This document shows, piece after piece, positions 8,316-16,632 of a stretch of 45,237 nucleotides of DNA (positions are counted from its first letter, which is position 1; the number at the start of each line of letters is the position of its first letter). Made by a program: the position numbers and the translations under genes. This stretch comes from Chloroflexi bacterium B3_Chlor (GTDB lineage Bacteria; Chloroflexota; Anaerolineae; UBA7937; B3-Chlor): assembly GCA_005223035.1 (NCBI GenBank), contig NJBK01000022.1:1-45237 (forward strand), read 5' to 3'. A model generated the notes under the pieces. It had not been told where the DNA came from, did no database searches, and was given only the letters and a program-made list of their open reading frames with translations.

Positions 8316-9263
8316 ATGGAGGATGTCATCCGCTTGACGACCCGAGAGGGTGGTCAGCGAGTAGATAAGTATCTGGGTCAAGAGGTGCCCTCTCTTTCCC
8401 GCTCCCGGGCTCAGCAGCTCATCGCTGAAGGATTGGTTACTGTCAACGGTGCCCAGGTGAAGCCAAGTCACCGACTGAGGCAGGGAGACGAGATAGTGGC
8501 GCGCGTTCCGCCCGTGGAAGAAGTCAAGTTGGCACCGCAGAGCATCCCGTTAGAAGTCGTGTACGAGAACGAAGACCTGTTGGTCGTGAACAAACCTGCG
8601 GGCCTGGTAGTCCATCCTGGTCATGGCCACCAGAATGGTACTCTGGCCAATGCTTTGCTGGCTCGCTACCCCGATCTGCCCGTCGATGAGCACAAACGTC
8701 CGGGTATAGTGCATCGATTGGACAAAGACACATCCGGTCTGATCGTAGTAGCCAAGAATGAGGATGCTCGTGGCGACCTGCAACGCCAATTCAAGGAGGG
8801 CCGCGTGGAGAAGCTCTACCTGGCTCTGGTGCACGGCAAGGTGGAGCCCAAGAGTGGCATGGTGGATGCTCCGATCGGGCGCGATGCGAGGCACCGGAAA
8901 CGTATGGCGGTAGTCCGGAGCGGCGGGCGAGACGCACTGACGGAGTATCGGGTTCTTGAGTATCTATCGGACTATACCTTGTTGGAGATCAGGCCGCGGA
9001 CAGGTCGGACGCACCAGGTACGAGTGCATCTGGCCTTCATCAATCACCCAGTCGTCGGCGACACTGTGTATGGCTATCGGAAGCAACGTCTAGGGCTGAA
9101 GAGGCAGTTTCTCCACGCCCAGCGTTTGGGCTTTCAACTTCCGTCCTCCGGGGAAGATGTCGAATTGACTTCGGAGCTAGCCCAGGATTTGGCTGAGGTT
9201 CTAGACAGCCTGCGCAAACCCGCTCTCATCACCGCTGACGAGTGGGAGAGGTCTGGCTCTTGA
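8316..9263 (+). CDS. rluD: RluA-family rRNA pseudouridine synthase
   Basis: 315 residues. An S4 RNA-binding domain (about 12-75, QRVDKYLGQ...VTVNGAQV) is followed by the pseudouridine synthase domain with the catalytic motif HRLDKDTSGL (Asp136) and the RTGRTHQVRVHL motif near residue 230. The family converts uridines in 23S rRNA; the RluD subgroup is the best fit by domain order and length, but the exact site specificity is not readable. Start ATG is preceded by GGCGGTGGG. The gene follows lspA, a frequent arrangement in bacteria. Confidence 0.93.
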   Translation: MEDVIRLTTREGGQRVDKYLGQEVPSLSRSRAQQLIAEGLVTVNGAQVKPSHRLRQGDEIVARVPPVEEVKLAPQSIPLEVVYENEDLLVVNKPAGLVVHPGHGHQNGTLANALLARYPDLPVDEHKRPGIVHRLDKDTSGLIVVAKNEDARGDLQRQFKEGRVEKLYLALVHGKVEPKSGMVDAPIGRDARHRKRMAVVRSGGRDALTEYRVLEYLSDYTLLEIRPRTGRTHQVRVHLAFINHPVVGDTVYGYRKQRLGLKRQFLHAQRLGFQLPSSGEDVELTSELAQDLAEVLDSLRKPALITADEWERSGS

Positions 9264-9338
9264 AGCTGAAGTAGGGTGGGCCTGGAAACAGGCAGCTCGA
9301 CCAGCCGTCGAGGTGCCGCTGAGTTGACATGAGTGTAA

Positions 9339-10118
9339 ATGGGGATGGAGGATCCGAGGCGACAGAGAATCGTAGTGCTGGGATCTGGGCCCGCCTTGGC
9401 AAGCGCAACCCGGGACAATACCTTCTTTCTTATTGACAGTTCCGCTGGGAGTCTACTTATTGATTGCGCCGGGAGTCCCTTCCACAAGTTGCTGAGAGCG
9501 GGTGTGGATCCGGAGCGACTGAAAGGCGTGATCTTGACGCACGCCCACCCAGACCACGCATACGGTCTGCCCTCACTGGTGCACGAACTGTGGCTTTTTG
9601 GTAGAAGAGAGGCTCTTCACATCTACGCCAATGGCCACACCCACGGGGTCGTGCGCACTCTGCTCGATGCCTTCGAACTCCGGGAAAAACCTGTGCCTCT
9701 GGAGTTGCATTTCATTCCCAGTGAGGAGACGTTTCTGCTTCTTGAGACTGACCTGTATGCTGTTTACACCAGCCCGGTCAGGCATCAAGTCCCCACGAAC
9801 GCGGTGAGGTTCGCTTCCCGCGTCAGCGGTAAGGTGGCGGTGTGGTCGTCGGATACCAGTCCCTGTCGGGAATTAGTCTCACTGGCTAGGGGAGCCGAGT
9901 TGTTGTTTCAGGAGTGCAGCGTTGAAGAGCTTCATCCCTTTCACTGCACGCCGGAGCAGGTAGGGGAGCTAGCCGGTGAAGCGCAGGTGGGAGAGGTCAT
10001 CCTAGTACATTGCCATCCCAACCTGGTGAAGGAACCGTATCTCACCATCGCTGAGATACGGAAACAGTACCATGGGCGGGTTCAGTTCGCCCAGGATTTT
10101 GACATCTACGAGCTGTGA
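9339..10118 (+). CDS. Metallo-beta-lactamase fold hydrolase (RNase Z-like)
   Basis: 259 residues with the binuclear metal motif HAHPDH (His68, His70, Asp72, His73) after the strand VILT. Later metal-ligand candidates are the Asp in WSSDTS and His in the VHCHPN segment. The overall pattern (LGSG at the start, a DxxS segment after the motifs, GAELLFQEC) is that of the RNase Z/PhnP/arylsulfatase-like branch rather than true beta-lactamases. Substrate unknown. No close operon partner; the next gene on the right is on the opposite strand. Confidence 0.85.
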   Translation: MGMEDPRRQRIVVLGSGPALASATRDNTFFLIDSSAGSLLIDCAGSPFHKLLRAGVDPERLKGVILTHAHPDHAYGLPSLVHELWLFGRREALHIYANGHTHGVVRTLLDAFELREKPVPLELHFIPSEETFLLLETDLYAVYTSPVRHQVPTNAVRFASRVSGKVAVWSSDTSPCRELVSLARGAELLFQECSVEELHPFHCTPEQVGELAGEAQVGEVILVHCHPNLVKEPYLTIAEIRKQYHGRVQFAQDFDIYEL

Positions 10119-10181
10119 CTTGGTCCAACTGTGGTCATGGGCCGCGACGGGACTTTCTTGGGGACTCCTCTCGTCACACAG

Positions 10182-10553
10182 TTAGTCCAGGCCCATTTGG
10201 ATCAGGATTGCTGCAACCAAGTAGGTGGGCGCTTGAGCCCCAGTGGGGAAAGGGTTCCTTTCGAGGAGGGGCAGCAGTGCTTCACCGACGGCTATCACGA
10301 GGTTCTCCTTGTCCTGGAGTTGGGGATCCTGTTTCTTCTCTTCGTATCCCCATTCCTCACGTATGTGTTCCTTCATCCTCGGCAGGAGCTCGCTGAACCA
10401 GACGCGTGCCTTTCCCCGGAAACGATATGATGGCTGCTGACCCCCGGGCGAGGAAGCGCCGTAGTACCTATCCAGTTCCCGGAACAAACGCTTTACATTC
10501 CATTTCAGGTACCTTTGGATCTCTTGTCTCTCGAAGTCTGATATTTCAGCCAT
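10182..10553 (-). CDS. Uncharacterised small soluble protein
   Basis: 123 residues from ATG 10553, chosen because AAAGGA lies eight bases ahead; the frame extends 22 codons further without a ribosome site. I do not recognise the family. The N-terminus is charged and helical (SDFERQEIQRYLKWNVKRLFRELDRYYG) and the C-terminus is more hydrophobic (YLVAAILIQMGLD). No membrane segment or Cys motif. It is convergent with the MBL gene and divergent from the alpha/beta hydrolase. Overlapping + strand frames have no ribosome sites and unlikely composition. Confidence 0.62.
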   Translation of the reverse strand: MAEISDFERQEIQRYLKWNVKRLFRELDRYYGASSPGGQQPSYRFRGKARVWFSELLPRMKEHIREEWGYEEKKQDPQLQDKENLVIAVGEALLPLLERNPFPTGAQAPTYLVAAILIQMGLD

Positions 10554-10712
10554 CACACCGTCCTTTGGATTGGTGTTCCTCTGCACAGGGACTATATCAT
10601 ACGCTCGCCAGGCCGTCAAGCTGGGTGCCAGTTTGCGGCAAAGGCCACTTGCCGGTACACTTCGGGCAACGGAGGCCTCTGCGGTGTACGTAGTTGTGAA
10701 GGGGAGGTAGGG

Positions 10713-11591
10713 GTGAAGGGTGAACTAGTTCGCGTCTGGACCGAGGATGAGTTGCAGTTGCAGGGCTTGCATTGTACTGGCCAGGAGTTGAGCGGTCTCC
10801 TGGCCGTTCTTCACATTCATGGAGCGTCCTCCAATTTCTATCGTAGCCAGTTCCTGGATCGACTGGCGGACGGCCTGACGGACAGGGGTTACTCTTTCCT
10901 GTCGGGCAATACGCGTGGGCATGATATCATAAACAACGTCTACGCCAAGGATCCCACGGCCAGCAGGCGTATAGGAGTGGCCTTCGAGATCTTCGAAGAC
11001 TGCTTGCTGGATGTCAAGGCCTGGCTGGGCTTTCTGCAGGCGCACGGATACGAGCAAGCTGTCCTTCTTGGGCACAGTTTCGGGGCTTCGAAAGTTGCCT
11101 ACTATCAAAGCGAAACCGCTGATGAGCGCGTCAAGGCACTGATCTTTATGTCGCCAGCTGACCAGGGGTTCTGGCTGGAAGCGGCAGGAGCTGAGGCTCA
11201 GAGAGCGCTGACCTGGGCCAAGGACATGGTGTCTGAAGGCAGGGAGGAGGCCCTGTTCAGTGGCCCACTCATACCATACCCCATGTCGGCTGCCACCATC
11301 CGCAGCCTGTTCGTCGAGAGCAAGTCGGACATCTTCAGGTTTGGGAGGCCCGATGAGCCGTGGCAGACTATAGCCAAGCTGCGCTGTCCCATGCTGGCGT
11401 TGATGGGCACGGTGGCCGAGTTGACCGCACCGAATCCCGAAGAAGCACTGGCCGTCCTCAAGTCCAAGGCCCTTTCCAGCCCTCGTTGCGATACTGTTGT
11501 GCTGCAGGGTGCACCTCACAACTATCGTGGGTACGAGGCCCAAGTGACCGAATCGATAATCAACTGGCTGGAGGAGAGCTTCGCCAGTTAG
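10713..11591 (+). CDS. Alpha/beta hydrolase
   Basis: 292 residues with an alpha/beta-hydrolase core: oxyanion strand VLHIHGASSNFY near residue 32, nucleophile elbow GHSFG (Ser122), and a late His in GAPHNYRG. The acidic triad member is probably the Glu/Asp around the MGTVAELT segment. It resembles the DUF1749/dienelactone-hydrolase-like esterases of unknown substrate. GTG start follows GGGGAGG. Single gene with its own upstream spacer. Confidence 0.85.
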   Translation: MKGELVRVWTEDELQLQGLHCTGQELSGLLAVLHIHGASSNFYRSQFLDRLADGLTDRGYSFLSGNTRGHDIINNVYAKDPTASRRIGVAFEIFEDCLLDVKAWLGFLQAHGYEQAVLLGHSFGASKVAYYQSETADERVKALIFMSPADQGFWLEAAGAEAQRALTWAKDMVSEGREEALFSGPLIPYPMSAATIRSLFVESKSDIFRFGRPDEPWQTIAKLRCPMLALMGTVAELTAPNPEEALAVLKSKALSSPRCDTVVLQGAPHNYRGYEAQVTESIINWLEESFAS

Positions 11592-11915
11592 CGCTTTTCC
11601 TGCCCGATGATGGCCAGCGGGCTCACTGACTGTTACTGATACCAGCCTCAATAGGGGGCCCCGGGAGGCGAAATCAAGGACCACGGACGTATTCAGACCG
11701 GGCGATACGCACTTGCAGGCGAGCACGACGCAGTCTCGAACTGGTTGACGATGTAGACCGGCCATGATTGGTACCAAAGTACTATTGGCAGGTCGTATCT
11801 CATTTACTCTTCGTTCGTTATGCATAATGTAGACTGTCATTCACGAGTGGTGGGATGCGATGGCGGGACTTGTAAGTCGCCAGCGGTCGTAGGCTATCTG
11901 TACAAGGAGGCTGAG
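11592..11915 (+). other. Intergenic leader region
   Basis: No gene. It holds a small hairpin-forming segment GGCGGGACTTGTAAGTCGCC around 11862-11881 shortly before the next gene. I see no convincing promoter pair and no known riboswitch. Confidence 0.4.
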
Positions 11916-12761
11916 ATGGAACGGAGAGTACATTCAAAAGTTGGGATCGCAATAATCATAGTGGGTAGCATCTTCCTCTTGACTGCAGGAGCTGCGCTCG
12001 CCGCCAGCGCGGCGAAGTCCGAACCTGCGAGGCTGCCTGCTCCGACCGGTGGTCGGAACGTGGCTACTTTCGTGTCCTCCGACACGATTAGCTCCACACA
12101 CCCGATCACTGGTGGTGTGATGATACCTACCTGTATTGGTCTGTTCTTCGATGTGCCCGTGACGGATGTGGTCACAATGCGGTCCGATGGGCTCGGGTGG
12201 GGTGAGGTGGCGAAGGTGTACTTCTTCGCAAACGACGCTGTGACCGACGTCAACTACATCCTTGAACTGAGGACCGGCGGCTTGGGTTGGGGTCAGATTG
12301 CGAAGGAGCTTGATCTCAGTCCCGGCAGGCATGGAAGCAATCTGGGTGCTATCATCTCCGGGCGTGGCGTACCTACCGACACAGTGCCAAAAGCAGCACA
12401 ACGCTTGGCTGATCGGCTGGAAGCCGATCCAGAGGCCATAGCTAACATGCTGGAAGAAGGCGCCACGAACGGGACAGTCATCGTGGCTCACAAGCTGGCA
12501 GCCCAGTTCCCAGGTGACCCAGATGCGACGCCTGACAACCTGGTGGAAAGGCGCTTGAAGGGCGAAAGCTGGGGTCAGATACGGCGTGACCTCAAGGAGC
12601 CAGCGGGCACGACCGCAAGTGGCCTCTCGACGTCGGCTGGTGGGAAGGCACATGGCCATGGGAAGGATGGCAATCAGGGCCATGGGAAGCCTGAAGACAA
12701 GGGCAACCAGGGCCGTGGACGAGGCCATGACAAGGACCACGGCGGGGGCAAGAAACACTGA
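11916..12761 (+). CDS. Secreted GWG-repeat protein
   Basis: 281 residues from ATG 11916, which has AAGGAGG six bases ahead. N-terminal signal or anchor (SKVGIAIIIVGSIFLL, then AALAASA as cleavage region). The body has four degenerate repeats of about 30 residues: TMRSDGLGWGEVAKVYFF (about 87-104), ELRTGGLGWGQIAKELDL (117-134), NMLEEGATNGTVIVAHKL (177-194) and ERRLKGESWGQIRRDL (211-226). The last 40 residues are rich in Gly, His and Lys (GHGKDGNQGHGK), which could bind metal or polyanions. I know similar GWG-type repeat proteins only as uncharacterised exported proteins. A strong terminator follows. Function unknown. Confidence 0.75.
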   Translation: MERRVHSKVGIAIIIVGSIFLLTAGAALAASAAKSEPARLPAPTGGRNVATFVSSDTISSTHPITGGVMIPTCIGLFFDVPVTDVVTMRSDGLGWGEVAKVYFFANDAVTDVNYILELRTGGLGWGQIAKELDLSPGRHGSNLGAIISGRGVPTDTVPKAAQRLADRLEADPEAIANMLEEGATNGTVIVAHKLAAQFPGDPDATPDNLVERRLKGESWGQIRRDLKEPAGTTASGLSTSAGGKAHGHGKDGNQGHGKPEDKGNQGRGRGHDKDHGGGKKH

Positions 12762-12803
12762 CGGCCCATACATAACACTTTTCAGGTCCATTTCGGTGTG
12801 GCG

Positions 12804-12835
12804 TCGGGGGCTTTCAAGCCCCCGATTGCTTTTTC
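12804..12835 (+). terminator. Intrinsic terminator
   Basis: TCGGGGGCT (12804-12812) pairs with AGCCCCCGA (12817-12825), 4-base loop TTCA, followed by TTGCTTTTT. It closes the GWG-repeat gene. Confidence 0.88.
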
Positions 12836-12836
12836 C

Positions 12837-13119
12837 CTCACTTGTGATTTTTCTCCTGGGCTGAGATGTCGCGCTCGCAGACCACGAGCCATCGGATGAT
12901 ACGGAAGCGCGGTTGGCCTGTCTTCGTGAGGACATGAAAAGCAGCTTTGCATAGCCTGCCCCGCACGGCCAACTACTGAGTGAGCCGCGCTGCCGCTTCC
13001 CATTCTTCGCCTGAGAACGAAGCCTGGCGTGAAGCTCCTGAGGTCTCCCTCGGTCAGCGCCCTGCTTCCCCCGGACGACCTCACAAAATGGTTGCGCAAT
13101 CCCCACCATACCGCTGCGG
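12837..13119. other. Intergenic spacer
   Basis: About 280 bases with no reading frame that has a ribosome site and no repeat I can recognise. It ends at the sigma-factor promoter. Confidence 0.4.
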
Positions 13120-13148
13120 TTGACTTATCCCCTTGAAGAAAGTATGAT
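13120..13148 (+). promoter_or_regulatory. Promoter of the ECF sigma operon
   Basis: TTGACT (13120-13125), 17 bases, TATGAT (13143-13148). It looks like a housekeeping promoter and places transcription start near 13155, which rules out the in-frame start at 13149. Confidence 0.78.
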
Positions 13149-13250
13149 TTGTTTTTGCGTTTCAGTTGCCGGTGGCTTCGAACGCAACCCGTGCCGGCAG
13201 CGTGGAACTCCAAGGCAGGCGACAAGAGACCGTCGAACGATGTGATCCGG

Positions 13251-13799
13251 ATGACAGCATCCAATGACGAGGAACGGCTAGTCCAGCGGGCGCAGAAAGG
13301 CGACGCCAGCGCCTTCGCCGAAGTCTTCGAGCGCCATCAATGTGCGGTCTACCGCTACATCTACTACCGGGTGGGTGATGCTTCCACGGCCGAGGATCTC
13401 ACCAGTGCGGTGTTCGTACGGGTGGTGGAGAGCATAGACCGCTTCGTCTACCGGGGCCGCCCCTTGCTGAGCTGGCTCTACACAATTGCTGGAAACATCG
13501 TCATCGACTATCAGAGACGCGCGGCTCGAGGCGTGATGTTGCCTCTGGATGAGCGCCTCGTGAGCGGCCGTGAGGACGTAGAGCAGGCAGCTGACCGCGC
13601 AGCGACGCAGGATGAATTGGCAGAGGCTCTGACGCACCTCACTGAGGATCAGCGGCTGGTCATCCTTCTTAGGTTCATGGAAGGGATGAGTAACGAGGAG
13701 GTAGCCAGGACCCTCGGGAAAACGGTGGGGGCCGTCAAAGCGTTGCAACACCGCGCTCTGGCCAGGCTACACCGTGTCCTCGGAAGCAAGAGCCTCTGA
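13251..13799 (+). CDS. ECF-type RNA polymerase sigma factor
   Basis: 182 residues from ATG 13251. Region 2 spans about 12-80 (FAEVFERHQCAVYRYIYYR, AEDLTSAVF as the 2.2 core-binding segment, then LLSWLYTIAGNIVIDYQRR as 2.4). Region 4 is about 120-180 with the helix-turn-helix MSNEEVARTLGKTVGAVKAL. No region 3, as in ECF factors. The downstream FecR/anti-sigma-like membrane protein is the expected partner. No strong ribosome site; GTG 13242 is an alternative. Upstream codons of the open frame would lie before the transcription start. Confidence 0.92.
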   Translation: MTASNDEERLVQRAQKGDASAFAEVFERHQCAVYRYIYYRVGDASTAEDLTSAVFVRVVESIDRFVYRGRPLLSWLYTIAGNIVIDYQRRAARGVMLPLDERLVSGREDVEQAADRAATQDELAEALTHLTEDQRLVILLRFMEGMSNEEVARTLGKTVGAVKALQHRALARLHRVLGSKSL

Positions 13800-13895
13800 T
13801 GTCACTAGTACTGGCTAGAGCAGCGCCCCCGACGGCCCGTATCTTTTTCGCTTGTCCTTCGTTAGGCAGGTTGCAGTGCAAGGGAAGGTCTGCTG

Positions 13896-15083
13896 ATGAG
13901 AGGCGAAATCCAAATAGATAGCATTCTCGACGAGTGTCTTACACAACTGCTGAGCGGAGGGGATTCCGTAGAAGAGTGCTTGGCTAGCTATCCGGACCAA
14001 GCGGTCGTCTTGCGCCCGCTCTTGGAACTGGCTTTCCAGGTGCACGGTCTGGATCGCCCAGAAATGGGGCCAACAGCATTCGACGCTGCGAAGCAGTGCA
14101 TGTTAGCTGCCTTGGCAGAGAAACAGCGCCACCAAGCTGTATCTCGCTGGTCTCTCCCGCGCTTCGCAGAGCCAGTAGCTTCCCTATTCAAAGAACGCGA
14201 GAGGAAGACCACGCGACGGATGAGGCCTGTGGTCAGCTTCGCCGCTGCGGCAGCGATTGTCGTCATACTCCTCATCGTGCCCGGCGCTGCTGTCCAGATT
14301 GGGCGCGGTGGTACTCTAGCCCAGACGGCCATATTGGCGGATGCGACTGGAGTTGTGGAGATCCAAGCCAGCCCTGGGGATGACTGGCAAGTTGTGGCGA
14401 CAGGTGGTGTCGTCGAAGCCGGGGGCCGCATCCGTACCGGGGAGTTCTCGGAAGTCACCCTCAGCTTTTTCGACGGGAGCACGAGCAGTCTAGGAGCTGA
14501 GACCGAGGTAAGTGTTGCTCAGTTGAGCTCCCGGCGCGATGGCACAGCGAGGACCGTCGTCCTCTACCAGTGGAGCGGCAAGACGTGCAACTTGGTGGAA
14601 AGGTTCGTCGACCCGGCTTCCCGATTCGAAATTGACACCCCCACAGCGGTTACGACGGTGCGCGGAACAGAGTTCACGGTGGATGTTGCGGCTGACACCA
14701 CCACCCACGTGGTGGTAATAGAGGGCATAGTGGACGTGGACACAGAGGAGACTACAGTGTCGCTCTCAGCCGGCCAGTTTACCACCGTGCCACCGCGTCA
14801 GATGCTCCCCGAAGCAGCCCCGACGGCGACGCCAACTGAGACACCAGAGCCGACCGAGACACCGGAGCCGACCGAGACGCCGGAGCCGACCGAGACACCG
14901 GAGCCGACCGAGACGCCTACGGCGAGTGCGACACCAGAGCTCGTCAGTGGTGCGGACGAGCCTGAAAAGCCTGACAAGCCCGAGCATCCTGACCATCCAG
15001 AACATCCCGAGCATCCCGAGCATCCGGAACATCCAGAACACCCTGACCCTGAGAAAGACAAGCCCGACAAGCCTAAGAAGTAA
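13896..15083 (+). CDS. FecR-domain membrane protein with Pro-rich repeat tail
   Basis: 395 residues. The cytoplasmic N-terminus (1-108) resembles the DUF5667/anti-sigma type. One transmembrane helix (about 111-131, SFAAAAAIVVILLIVPGAAV). The outside part holds a FecR-like beta domain (about 145-285) with the typical WQVVATGGVVEAGGRIRTG and VRGTEFTV segments. The tail has a threonine/glutamate/proline repeat (PTETPEPTETPEP) and then a His/Pro/Glu repeat (HPEHPEHPE) ending in PDKPKK. It lies 97 bases after the sigma gene and presumably controls it; outer domain and repeats may reach into the cell envelope. The TETPEP part is encoded by 18-bp direct repeats. Confidence 0.88.
   Translation: MRGEIQIDSILDECLTQLLSGGDSVEECLASYPDQAVVLRPLLELAFQVHGLDRPEMGPTAFDAAKQCMLAALAEKQRHQAVSRWSLPRFAEPVASLFKERERKTTRRMRPVVSFAAAAAIVVILLIVPGAAVQIGRGGTLAQTAILADATGVVEIQASPGDDWQVVATGGVVEAGGRIRTGEFSEVTLSFFDGSTSSLGAETEVSVAQLSSRRDGTARTVVLYQWSGKTCNLVERFVDPASRFEIDTPTAVTTVRGTEFTVDVAADTTTHVVVIEGIVDVDTEETTVSLSAGQFTTVPPRQMLPEAAPTATPTETPEPTETPEPTETPEPTETPEPTETPTASATPELVSGADEPEKPDKPEHPDHPEHPEHPEHPEHPEHPDPEKDKPDKPKK
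14838..14909 (+). repeat. Four 18-bp in-frame tandem repeats
   Basis: The unit GAGACACCAGAGCCGACC is repeated four times with third-position changes (14838, 14856, 14874, 14892). It encodes TETPEP. Length variation by slippage is expected. Confidence 0.9.
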
Positions 15084-15134
15084 GCATCCCGGTGGTTGAT
15101 AAGTGGGAAGGGAATCCCATTCGCTGGAGGATAA

Positions 15135-15323
15135 ATGACTGCCAACCCGAACTGCCGTTCTTGTGGCTCTAAGCTAACCCGCTTGCAGGGGGCTACAGGC
15201 CGCATCAGCATCTGCTCTCGTTGCGGGTGGAGCAGAGTGGAGCTGACAAATGGTGGGAGAACCCCAGGGGTTAGTGCAAGACTGAGCCGTCATCTCGCTG
15301 CGGCGCAGCCAAGCGTGTCCTAG
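15135..15323 (+). CDS. Small zinc-ribbon protein
   Basis: 62 residues starting eight bases after a GGAGG. Two CxxC knuckles, CRSCGSKL and ICSRCGW, form a rubredoxin-like zinc ribbon; the rest is Ser/Arg-rich and probably flexible. It lies 51 bases after the FecR gene and may be cotranscribed. Function unknown. Confidence 0.6.
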   Translation: MTANPNCRSCGSKLTRLQGATGRISICSRCGWSRVELTNGGRTPGVSARLSRHLAAAQPSVS

Positions 15324-15543
15324 CGGACTTGGCTGATGGGGGAACCACGGCTGACGCGTTTCTCACGGTGTCAGTTGGCTGGCTGATCGCTGATCGAGCC
15401 GACTCTCTGGTTGCAGGTGATTCGCCAGAAAGGTCCCCTGAAAGCCCAGGAGGAGTCTTTGCTAGGATAGTTGTTCAAGTGGCTCACTCTTGAGAGCGTC
15501 AGTTCGAAAGGGCAGTGGGCATTTGAGATGAGGGAGGGTGGAC

Positions 15544-15951
15544 ATGACTAGTTCCGTGGGCAGCACCGACCGTGATGGGCGCGAAAGAATACTAGTGTTT
15601 GACGACGAGCCAGTGATTCTCGATCTCCTGGGGTCGGTGCTTAGTCGTGAAGGGTATGACGTGACAACCACTCCTTGTGACGAGGAGGCCTTCGGCTTGA
15701 TGTCCGCCCAGCGCTTTGACCTCGCCGTTGCCGACGTGGGTTTGCGTCCATCCAATGGTTGCAAGCTGGTGAGGGAGATCAGGGACGTGAGCCCTGAAAC
15801 CGCCATTGTGGCCATAACCGCCTATCCAGCAAAAGAGGTCGTTCGCTTCGCTCGAGAGCATGCGCAAGCCTTTCTGGAGAAGCCCTTTGCCCTTAGTGAG
15901 TTCCTAACGGTGGTGCGTGCTACTTTGGGACAAGGACTGGCACACAACTGA
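15544..15951 (+). CDS. Stand-alone response regulator receiver
   Basis: 135 residues, receiver domain only. Acidic pocket Asp20/Asp21 (VFDDEP), phospho-acceptor Asp64 (VADVGL), Thr92 (ITAY) and Lys113 (EKPF). No output domain, so it acts by protein contact, CheY/Spo0F-like. ATG 15544 sits seven bases behind GGGAGGG; GTG 15538 is in frame upstream. No histidine kinase is in the window. Confidence 0.88.
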   Translation: MTSSVGSTDRDGRERILVFDDEPVILDLLGSVLSREGYDVTTTPCDEEAFGLMSAQRFDLAVADVGLRPSNGCKLVREIRDVSPETAIVAITAYPAKEVVRFAREHAQAFLEKPFALSEFLTVVRATLGQGLAHN

Positions 15952-16086
15952 GGGGGGCGGTAGTCTCGTTTCTCAGGAAGGTCTGCAGGTCGTGGCTGGG
16001 ACGGAGCACTAGTCTTGGCAGGAGTAATTTGGTCATCATCGGCGCGATCGACTACGAGCGGGTGGTGATCACCCCGGTTGATTCCC

Positions 16087-16632
16087 TCAAAGTTCGATTT
16101 GTTGGTTGGCTAGCTCGAACCCCTTTTCCAACGCCTTGATGCTTCGTTCGCTGCGGCCCTTTGGCCCGGTGGCCACGATCTCCTTGAGAGCGCTCTTGGA
16201 TATCAACTCTGAGAAGGCTGCCAGCGCGCCCAGCATAACCATGTTAGCTGCCTTAGCGTTCCCCAACCCCGTGGCCGTCTCTATGGCGGGGATCGCATAC
16301 TGCCCTGTCTCAGATGGATCCGCTGGCCTAGGCGTGACGGCGGCGGGATCATAGATGATCCTCGATTCTGGTTGCACCGTAGGCACGAAGTGATCGTATG
16401 CTTCCTGAGAGAAGGCTACGAAGAGGTCCGGCTCCAACACTCCAGGGTAGATGATTTCTTCCTCCGAGATGACCACTTCTGAGCGGATGAGTGTTCCCCT
16501 CGCCTCGGCCCCGTAGGAAGGCAGTACGGAAACTCTCTTCCCTTCTAGGGTGCAACTCCGCGCGAGGGTGTCTCCCGCTCGTCGAACCCCCTGTCCTCCC
16601 AATCCGGCCAGCAGCACTTCAGCTTTCTGCAT
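16087..16632 (-). CDS. korC: 2-oxoacid:ferredoxin oxidoreductase, gamma subunit
   Basis: 181 residues with the gamma-domain signature LLAGLGGQGVRRAGDTLA at the start, SYGAEARGT and SEVVIS. It forms the third part of a ThDP- and Fe-S-dependent enzyme that oxidises a 2-oxoacid to acyl-CoA and CO2 with ferredoxin as acceptor. It overlaps the beta gene by 14 bases and is the last gene of the long - strand series. 2-oxoglutarate is the usual substrate of this layout, but the sequence does not fix it. Confidence 0.92.
   Translation of the reverse strand: MQKAEVLLAGLGGQGVRRAGDTLARSCTLEGKRVSVLPSYGAEARGTLIRSEVVISEEEIIYPGVLEPDLFVAFSQEAYDHFVPTVQPESRIIYDPAAVTPRPADPSETGQYAIPAIETATGLGNAKAANMVMLGALAAFSELISKSALKEIVATGPKGRSERSIKALEKGFELANQQIEL

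Noticed and set aside
10115-10440. Three overlapping + strand frames
   Set aside because: The - strand frame here has a ribosome site and more protein-like composition.
13149-13250. N-terminal extension of the sigma-factor frame
   Set aside because: The promoter -10 box ends at 13148, so this part cannot be translated from that transcript.
14838-15045. CRISPR-like array
   Set aside because: The regular spacing comes from in-frame protein repeats without spacers.
15324-15537. Possible riboswitch (GGGGGAACCA and nearby hairpins)
   Set aside because: The pieces faintly recall a ydaO-type aptamer but the other conserved segments are missing; no firm fold.
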